Below, piece after piece: positions 8,282-12,235 of a stretch of DNA of 12,235 nt. The notes below the pieces were generated by a model. It ran no database searches and had not been told where the DNA came from. It was given only the letters and a program-made list of their open reading frames with translations. This DNA comes from Acidobacteriota bacterium. Lineage in GTDB: Bacteria > Acidobacteriota > UBA6911 > RPQK01 > JADFOI01. Position 1 is the first letter of the stretch. Each line of letters begins with the position of its first letter. The position numbers and the translations under genes are program-made. Location: positions 1 through 12,235 of the forward strand of contig JACZQQ010000061.1 of assembly GCA_022545645.1 (NCBI GenBank), given 5' to 3'.

Positions 8282-8755
8282 CTAGGCCATTGCCTTAGCT
8301 GCACGATTGACGGCTCGGAGAATCGACATATGGGTGCCACAACGGCACTTGAGGCTGGAAAGGCTCTGCCGAATCTCAGCATCGCTGCGGCGAGGATTCT
8401 CTTCCAGCAGTGCTACTGATGTCATCAGCCAACCACTGATGCAGTAACCGCACTGGGGCACCGCCTCCTCGATAAAAGCCTTCTGCACGGGATGAGGATT
8501 CTCAGGGGTCCCCAGGCCTTCAATGGTTCGGATCTGACGACCCTGGGTAGATCGAACTGAAGTCATACAAGACCGCATCGCTCTGCCATCCACGATGACC
8601 GTACAGGCCCCACACTGGGCCAATCCGCAACCGAACTTGGGCCCCGTGACGTCCAACTCATTGCGCAGCGCGTACAGCAGTGGCATGTTTGGGTCCACCT
8701 CGAGGTCATAAGACTTGTTGTTGACGTTCAGAGATATTCGCTCTTTCGTCGCCAT
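8282..8755 (-). CDS. [2Fe-2S] small subunit of the molybdenum hydroxylase (IorA/CoxS-like)
   Basis: The 157-aa product has the full two-cluster layout of this family. The plant-ferredoxin-type cluster ligands are Cys43, Cys48, Cys51 (FGCGLAQCGACTV) and Cys63. The second cluster in the C-terminal helical domain uses Cys102, Cys105 (QCGYC), Cys137 and Cys139 (CRC). It passes electrons from the molybdenum centre in the large subunit to an external acceptor. The length matches the family and all eight cysteines are present. It has no signal of its own, so it would be carried out by the Tat signal of its partner, as is known for related enzymes. AAGGAGG stands about 5 nt before the ATG. The large-subunit gene follows after 13 bp, so the two form an operon. 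No cytochrome c or FAD subunit is adjacent. Confidence 0.95.
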   Translation of the reverse strand: MATKERISLNVNNKSYDLEVDPNMPLLYALRNELDVTGPKFGCGLAQCGACTVIVDGRAMRSCMTSVRSTQGRQIRTIEGLGTPENPHPVQKAFIEEAVPQCGYCISGWLMTSVALLEENPRRSDAEIRQSLSSLKCRCGTHMSILRAVNRAAKAMA

Positions 8756-8788
8756 TTTGTCCTCCTTAAACTATTGGGTGTGCCCTCA

Positions 8789-8818
8789 ATGAAATCATGT
8801 CGTGTGAACTTTTTGCAA
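8789..8818 (-). promoter_or_regulatory. Weak candidate promoter for the hydroxylase operon
   Basis: On the minus strand TTGCAA (8818-8813) and TTTCAT (8794-8789) stand 18 bp apart, each matching 4 of 6 consensus bases, about 35 bp before the small-subunit ATG. Position and direction fit but the match is modest. Confidence 0.28.
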
Positions 8819-8839
8819 TAGTATCATGACGCGCTGAAA

Positions 8840-8878
8840 TCCAAAATCCAAAATCCGAAACTAATTCAAAATCCAAAA
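8840..8878. repeat. Degenerate heptamer repeat, unit TCCAAAA
   Basis: TCCAAAA occurs at 8840-8846 and 8847-8853, then TCCGAAA at 8854-8860. After a 4-bp break (CTAA) come TTCAAAA (8865-8871) and TCCAAAA (8872-8878). This is a short tandemly repeated heptamer of the kind scattered between genes in some bacterial genomes. It lies between the divergent hydroxylase and J-domain genes and is A-rich, so it may also bend or loosen the DNA. Confidence 0.75.
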
Positions 8879-8938
8879 CCTGGAATGCCGATCTGTTCTC
8901 TTTCTTTCTCTCTGCACTCGCCCCCCTGTAAACTGTGA

Positions 8939-8987
8939 CAGTTGTCAGGTGGTGGTTGTCTGTGGTCTGCTGTCAGTTGCCAGTTGT
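8939..8987. repeat. Seven-unit heptamer repeat, consensus CAGTTGT
   Basis: Exactly 49 bp divide in phase into CAGTTGT, CAGGTGG, TGGTTGT, CTGTGGT, CTGCTGT, CAGTTGC and CAGTTGT. The outer units are identical and the inner ones degenerate. The array ends 11 bp before the ATG of the J-domain gene, so it covers the likely 5' leader or promoter of that gene. It differs in sequence from the TCCAAAA array about 60 bp upstream. Confidence 0.75.
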
Positions 8988-8998
8988 TTCTGAGGATC

Positions 8999-10060
8999 AT
9001 GAGCGATATCAAGCAAGCCTACAGGATACTGGGATTGGAGAGCGATGCTTCCTTTAAAAAGGTCATGGAAGCCCATCGCGACTTGGCCGTTGTCTGGGAT
9101 CCCAGGCTTCATGAAAACAACCCTCGATTGCATCGAAAGGCCACCGAGAATCTTGCTCGGGTGAACGAAGCCTTTCAGTTGATTCGGGGCCGCCACCTGG
9201 GAACTCAGATTGAGCCGGAAGAGGAACTCGAGGAGCCCGTTGAGCAAGCCGGTGCCGAGTCGGAAGATCGAGAGTCTTCCCTGTATGAGGAGATCTTCTC
9301 GGATAGGGAAGCCGAAGCCAAGAGAAAGATGCCGATTGGGAAGATAGTTGCTTCGGTTTTGGCCTTGATGATCGTCCTGACCTACTGGAGTGGCTCCCGC
9401 GAAGGGGATCAGACTTCGAATTCCGCTGAGCAGACGCCTCAGGGGACGGAAGGCCTTCTGGAAGTGGAGATAAAAGATGGCTCTGTAAAAATCTCCTCCC
9501 CGGAACCGGCTGCCGCCGAAGCTATGGGGGCATCGGGTGGTACTGTCGAGAGAATCCCCGAAGTCAGCCCTGCCGTCAGCTCATCGTCAGAACCTCTGAT
9601 CGTTCCCACGCTCAAAAAGGAATCTGCCCCGCCAGTGCCTCCTTCCCCGGCAGATGCTCCAAGAAGGGAGGCTCCCGTCGTGGAGCAGGACACTCCCGAG
9701 CCGGGCAACAGGCCGGTCTTACAGCGGACAACACCTGTATCGCACCCGGAGGTTGAGAGTCCCACCTCTGCAGAGATTCGGGAAGAGGAACGTTCCCAAG
9801 AGGCCTTTCAGATGCTCAAGGACAAGTCGATGGTGGCTCAAAAACTGATTGAAGGAGAGCTCCAGGAGGATTTTGTCTACCAGGAATGGAATTTGGTGCG
9901 TGCCCGGGGACCGGAGTTCTGGATCGATCTGATCGCCCAGCGGTCGAGCGACCAGGGGGAACTTCATCTCATTTGGTCGGTAAACACGGAAACCGGTGTG
10001 GTGATCCCGATGAGTCAAGCAGCTCGAGATCTCAATGCTGAGCTTTCAACGGAACGCTGA
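8999..10060 (+). CDS. Membrane-anchored J-domain-like protein lacking the HPD motif
   Basis: The 353-aa product starts with a J-domain-like region (residues 1-64): AYRILGLESDASFKKVMEAH, then the loop, then NLARVNEAFQLI. In the loop, where J-proteins of this type read W-H-P-D-R, this one has W-D-P-R-L (33-37). The His and Asp needed to stimulate Hsp70 ATPase are gone. An acidic segment (70-105) follows, then one membrane helix (about 113-130), then a long Pro/Ser/Glu-rich linker and a C-terminal region of about 85 aa (from REEERSQEAF) that I do not recognise. The J-like part would be cytoplasmic and the linker and C-terminal region periplasmic. ATG 8999 has GAGGA at 8992-8996. A GTG at 8942 in frame would add 19 residues encoded by the heptamer repeat and is rejected. 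The gene stands alone, converging on the RimK gene. Confidence 0.8.
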   Translation: MSDIKQAYRILGLESDASFKKVMEAHRDLAVVWDPRLHENNPRLHRKATENLARVNEAFQLIRGRHLGTQIEPEEELEEPVEQAGAESEDRESSLYEEIFSDREAEAKRKMPIGKIVASVLALMIVLTYWSGSREGDQTSNSAEQTPQGTEGLLEVEIKDGSVKISSPEPAAAEAMGASGGTVERIPEVSPAVSSSSEPLIVPTLKKESAPPVPPSPADAPRREAPVVEQDTPEPGNRPVLQRTTPVSHPEVESPTSAEIREEERSQEAFQMLKDKSMVAQKLIEGELQEDFVYQEWNLVRARGPEFWIDLIAQRSSDQGELHLIWSVNTETGVVIPMSQAARDLNAELSTER

Positions 10061-10111
10061 TTGACCGCACGACCGCACCACCTCACGAAGTGACGACAGC
10101 ACGAACGCACG

Positions 10112-10145
10112 GCAAGAATAATCCCGGTCCCGGGATTATTCTTGC
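10112..10145. terminator. Bidirectional hairpin terminator between convergent genes
   Basis: A perfect 16-bp inverted repeat (10112-10127 and 10130-10145) is separated by TC. The GC-rich tip (CCCGG/CCGGG) is flanked by an A/T-rich lower stem, so either direction reads into a T-rich arm (GATTATTCTT). It lies 52 bp after the J-domain gene. Its right arm contains the stop codon and last codons of the RimK gene on the other strand, so it probably ends both transcripts. Confidence 0.8.
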
Positions 10146-11284
10146 TGCACTCCGGCCAGCAGAAACGATTTCATGGCGATCTGCTTGCCATAACAGAGGA
10201 GGAGATCACCGGGAAGAACTTCGAAGTCGCCCTCCGGATTGGGGATGATGAGGGTATTCCGGTTGATGCTCAGTACCAGAATGTCGCGAGCGCGTAACCC
10301 GGTCTCCACCAGGGTTTTATTAGCAATCTCGGAATCGTTGCCTACCGTTATTTCCGCTATTTGAAAACCGCGAGCCAGCGTCAGCCGTTGCCTGATGTCA
10401 ATTTCCTCAAAAATCACCTGATCCTCTAAATGCTCGATGATGGCGCCTGCCACGTCCATCTTTGTGGCCTTTTCGATGCCCTGCAGGCCGGGGGAGGAAT
10501 TGACCTCCATGATCTGAGGCCCGTCCTTGCCTTCAAGCATATCCACGCCGGCAACATGCAAGCCGATGATTTGGGCTGCTCTGACCGCCGTACGCTCGTA
10601 GAGTTCATCCAGCTGGACCGCCTGTACGGATCCCCCTCTGTGCACATTGCTTCTGAACTCCTGTCCTGCAGCCTGTCGCCTCATGGCGCAAACGACACGA
10701 TCCCCCACAACGAAAGCCCGAATGTCGCGTCCCTTGCTCTCTGAAACGAATTTCTGAATGAGAACGTTCTGTTTGGTGCTCTGGAGAGTCTCGATAATCG
10801 CCTCTGCGGTTTTGAGATCCTCAGCCAGGATGACCCCGATACCCTGTGTGCCTTCAAGAAGTTTGATGATGACGGGAGTTCCACCCACTCTTTCGATTGC
10901 GGGGAGAACGTCATTTTTGCTGCGCACAAAAGCCGAGGGAGGAATCCCGATGTCATGTCGACTCAAGATCTGAAGGCAGCGCAGCTTATCCCGGGCCACA
11001 GCAATGGCCTGGGAAGAATTGAGAGGAAAGACACCCATCTGCTCAAACTGCCGCACCACAGCGGTTCCAAAGAAGGTAATCGATGCGCCGATTCGAGGGA
11101 TAACGGCTTGGAAAGGCTCGCACAGGTGGGTTCTGTGGGTCAGCGATGGCTGGGCCTGTTCAACGTGAATGCCCAGTTCAAGGGTGTTGAGGACCTCCAC
11201 CTGGTGCCCATGTTCGGTGGCAGCTTCACAGAGTCGGCGGGTGCTATAAGCTTTGGGACTTCGGGAAAGGATGGCGATTCTCAT
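10136..11284 (-). CDS. rimK: RimK-family ATP-grasp glutamate ligase with C-terminal TrkA-C (RCK-C) domain
   Basis: The 382-aa product matches RimK over about residues 1-286. It shows the N-terminal MRIAILSRSPKAYSTRRL, ATP-grasp residues Lys100 and Lys141, the loop EGTQGIGV (144-151), GRDIRAFVVGD (185-195) and the metal-binding MEVNSSPGL (259-267). RimK of E. coli adds glutamates to the C-terminus of ribosomal protein S6, and relatives modify other acceptors. E. coli RimK is about 300 aa. The extra 80-90 residues here (about 305-368: IAEITVGNDSEIANKTL, then LPGDLLLCYG) look like a TrkA-C/RCK-C domain, which in K+ channel regulators and transporters binds small ligands such as cyclic dinucleotides. 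This suggests ligand control of the ligase, which is inference. It follows the retropepsin-like gene by 18 bp in the same operon. The Shine-Dalgarno sequence (GGAAG) is weak. Its stop lies inside the terminator hairpin. Confidence 0.9.
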   Translation of the reverse strand: MRIAILSRSPKAYSTRRLCEAATEHGHQVEVLNTLELGIHVEQAQPSLTHRTHLCEPFQAVIPRIGASITFFGTAVVRQFEQMGVFPLNSSQAIAVARDKLRCLQILSRHDIGIPPSAFVRSKNDVLPAIERVGGTPVIIKLLEGTQGIGVILAEDLKTAEAIIETLQSTKQNVLIQKFVSESKGRDIRAFVVGDRVVCAMRRQAAGQEFRSNVHRGGSVQAVQLDELYERTAVRAAQIIGLHVAGVDMLEGKDGPQIMEVNSSPGLQGIEKATKMDVAGAIIEHLEDQVIFEEIDIRQRLTLARGFQIAEITVGNDSEIANKTLVETGLRARDILVLSINRNTLIIPNPEGDFEVLPGDLLLCYGKQIAMKSFLLAGVQQE

Positions 11285-11302
11285 CTTAAAATACTTCCGC
11301 GA

Positions 11303-11779
11303 TCAACTGTTCAAAGAATATTTTCTGGTGGGATCAATAAGAAAATCACCCTCCAGAGCCCTTCGACCCAGCAGGGCCCGACACAGCATGTTCTCTCTGC
11401 ACACCAAACTGAATTCGACAGGTTTCACGATCGGTCCAATTTTCACCTGGACCAGCACCATCAATCGATTCCGAGTCTCCCCCGTGCTGGACCGGATGGA
11501 CGTCCTTCTGCTAATCGATGCTTCAATGATCCGCTTCCGGTCCCTTTTCTTTCGGTCCAGAACCACTTCAAAGCGGACCCGGCCTTCCGGCAATATTTCG
11601 GAGCTGGCAACATCAATGGCGCTGCTCCTGGCACCGGTGTCCATTTTTGCCCGAAGCTCGGTGATGCCCCATTCCGGGATGGAAATCGTCTCACGCCAGC
11701 CAATGATGAGCTTACTGTTCTGTTCCGATTCAGGCTGATCTTCTCGATTCCGTTTACTGCTCATTTTACCTGCCGCCAC
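11303..11779 (-). CDS. RimB-like retropepsin-fold protein (ATP-dependent zinc protease family, DUF785)
   Basis: The 158-aa product has the motif AKMDTGARSSAID (Asp47-Thr48-Gly49-Ala50), the active-site-like D-T-G of retropepsin-fold proteins. It ends with LLGRRALEGDFLIDPTRKYS, typical of the DUF785/RimB family. It starts IIGWRETISIPEWGI, the usual family opening. RimB is encoded next to RimK in other bacteria, and together they control glutamylation of S6; this pair keeps that order, 18 bp apart. Despite the family name, the true activity may be peptide cleavage of the glutamate tail. The start is uncertain. GTG at 11779 is preceded by GGAG only about 4 nt away, while ATG at 11764 has a weak AGG. 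Both leave the domain intact, differing by five residues. Confidence 0.88.
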   Translation of the reverse strand: MAAGKMSSKRNREDQPESEQNSKLIIGWRETISIPEWGITELRAKMDTGARSSAIDVASSEILPEGRVRFEVVLDRKKRDRKRIIEASISRRTSIRSSTGETRNRLMVLVQVKIGPIVKPVEFSLVCRENMLCRALLGRRALEGDFLIDPTRKYSLNS

Positions 11780-11904
11780 TTTCTCCGCTATGGTAGATAG
11801 CCCTCGTTACAGTGTAACCTTTACGGGGCGGTGGCATCTAATCCTTTGCCCTATCGGGGCTAGGATTCACAAGATCAGATTATGCAGCTAACATTTAGCC
11901 TTCC
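11780..11904. other. Divergent intergenic region, RimB-like / ABC-F
   Basis: These 125 bp must hold the start signals for both directions. Apart from the dyad at 11806-11818 I see no strong promoter hexamer pair. Imperfect -10-like boxes are TAGGAT (11861-11866) and GATTAT (11878-11883) on the + strand, without convincing -35 partners. No clear Shine-Dalgarno sequence precedes the ABC-F ATG. Confidence 0.5.
11806..11818. promoter_or_regulatory. Candidate operator GTTACAGTGTAAC
   Basis: A perfect 13-bp dyad (GTTACA-G-TGTAAC) lies between the divergent RimB-like and ABC-F genes, 27 bp before the RimB-like start. Its size and position fit a dimeric repressor or activator site. No regulator gene is in the window, and a dyad of this length can arise by chance. 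Confidence 0.35.
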
Positions 11905-12235
11905 ATGATTCGTGTTCTCAATCTTTCCAAGTCCTACGGTTCCAACCTACTCTTGGATGACATCAACTTTCTGATGAATCCGGGCGAGCGGCTCGGACTT
12001 ATCGGCCGCAATGGCCATGGCAAGACCACCCTGTTCCGGCTCCTTCTCGGAACCGAGAGGCCGGATGGCGGGGAGATCGTGGTGCCCAAACATTACCGGA
12101 TCGGTCACCTGTCCCAGCATCTCGAGTTCAGCCAGGACAGCGTTCTGGCCGAGGTCTGCAGAGCACTTCCCGGGTCGGAAGACGGCACCGACCTCAGTTA
12201 CCGGGCGAAAGCCGCGCTGCACGCTCTGGGGTTCG
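11905..12235 (+). CDS. ABC-F type ATPase, N-terminal part, cut by the window end
   Basis: The visible 110 residues form the first nucleotide-binding domain of an ABC-F (Uup/EttA-like) protein: IRVLNLSKSYGSNLLLDDI, Walker A GRNGHGKTT (34-42), a Q-loop region LSQHLEF (Gln71), then a helical region ending YRAKAALHALGF, as in this family after the Q-loop. No membrane segment is seen. ABC-F proteins have two fused ATPase domains and bind the ribosomal E site or act in DNA repair and antibiotic resistance, so a second domain should follow beyond the edge. ATG 11905 is the first start after an in-frame stop (TAG at 11896-11898), and no clear Shine-Dalgarno sequence precedes it. The subfamily cannot be told from this part. 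Confidence 0.9.
   Translation, partial: MIRVLNLSKSYGSNLLLDDINFLMNPGERLGLIGRNGHGKTTLFRLLLGTERPDGGEIVVPKHYRIGHLSQHLEFSQDSVLAEVCRALPGSEDGTDLSYRAKAALHALGF

Noticed and set aside
8269..8382. N-terminal extension of the hydroxylase large subunit up to 8382
   Set aside because: It would overlap the small-subunit gene, precede the Tat signal with 38 odd residues, and ignore the good ribosome binding site before 8268.
8840..8987. CRISPR array
   Set aside because: The units are only 7 bp and tandem without spacers, and no cas gene is in the window.
8942..8998. GTG start at 8942 for the J-domain protein
   Set aside because: The added 19 residues are encoded by the CAGTTGT heptamer array, and ATG 8999 has its own GAGGA.
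10955..11800. Long + strand open frame (281 codons) opposite the RimK and RimB-like genes
   Set aside because: It runs antisense across both genes, shows no family features, and the minus-strand frames have clear RimK and RimB motifs.

Overview
The window (about 12.2 kb, moderately GC-rich) reads as a bacterial chromosome segment. The best clue to lineage is the 877-aa serine/threonine kinase fused through one membrane helix to a TolB/PD40-type beta-propeller, an architecture that is very abundant in Acidobacteriota. Heptameric short repeats and a Tat-exported molybdenum hydroxylase fit that group but do not prove it. I see no tRNA, rRNA, CRISPR, phage gene or transposase gene.

Layout. (1) 1-1169, + strand: the 3' end of an unrecognised gene, then a lipoprotein with a vWA fold and an intact MIDAS metal site. 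(2) 1169-1351: a perfect 38-bp palindrome, a 13-bp tandem duplication and a possible promoter. (3) 1352-5917, + strand, probably one transcription unit: the kinase-propeller sensor, a fumarylacetoacetate-hydrolase (FAH) family protein with a signal peptide, and a polytopic membrane protein. (4) 5968-8755, - strand, convergent with the previous unit: a two-gene molybdenum hydroxylase, with the small [2Fe-2S] subunit first and the large Tat-exported molybdopterin subunit second. (5) 8756-8998: two separate degenerate heptamer repeat arrays. (6) 8999-10060, + strand: a membrane-anchored J-domain-like protein whose HPD motif is lost. (7) 10112-10145: a symmetrical hairpin shared by convergent genes. 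(8) 10136-11779, - strand: a RimB-like retropepsin-fold protein followed by a RimK-family ATP-grasp ligase that carries a C-terminal TrkA-C (RCK-C) domain. (9) 11905-12235, + strand: the 5' end of an ABC-F type ATPase.

How they may work together. The molybdenum hydroxylase pair and the FAH-family protein both carry export signals, so they could act outside the cytoplasm on heterocyclic or ring-cleavage substrates; this is inference. The kinase-propeller protein joins a cytoplasmic kinase to an extracytoplasmic propeller and is followed directly by the FAH gene, so it may sense conditions relevant to that gene. RimK adds glutamate to a target protein (ribosomal protein S6 in E. coli) and RimB is its known partner. 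The added TrkA-C domain suggests control of the ligase by a small ligand. This RimB/RimK-TrkA-C module and the HPD-less J-domain membrane protein are the least conventional items in the window.
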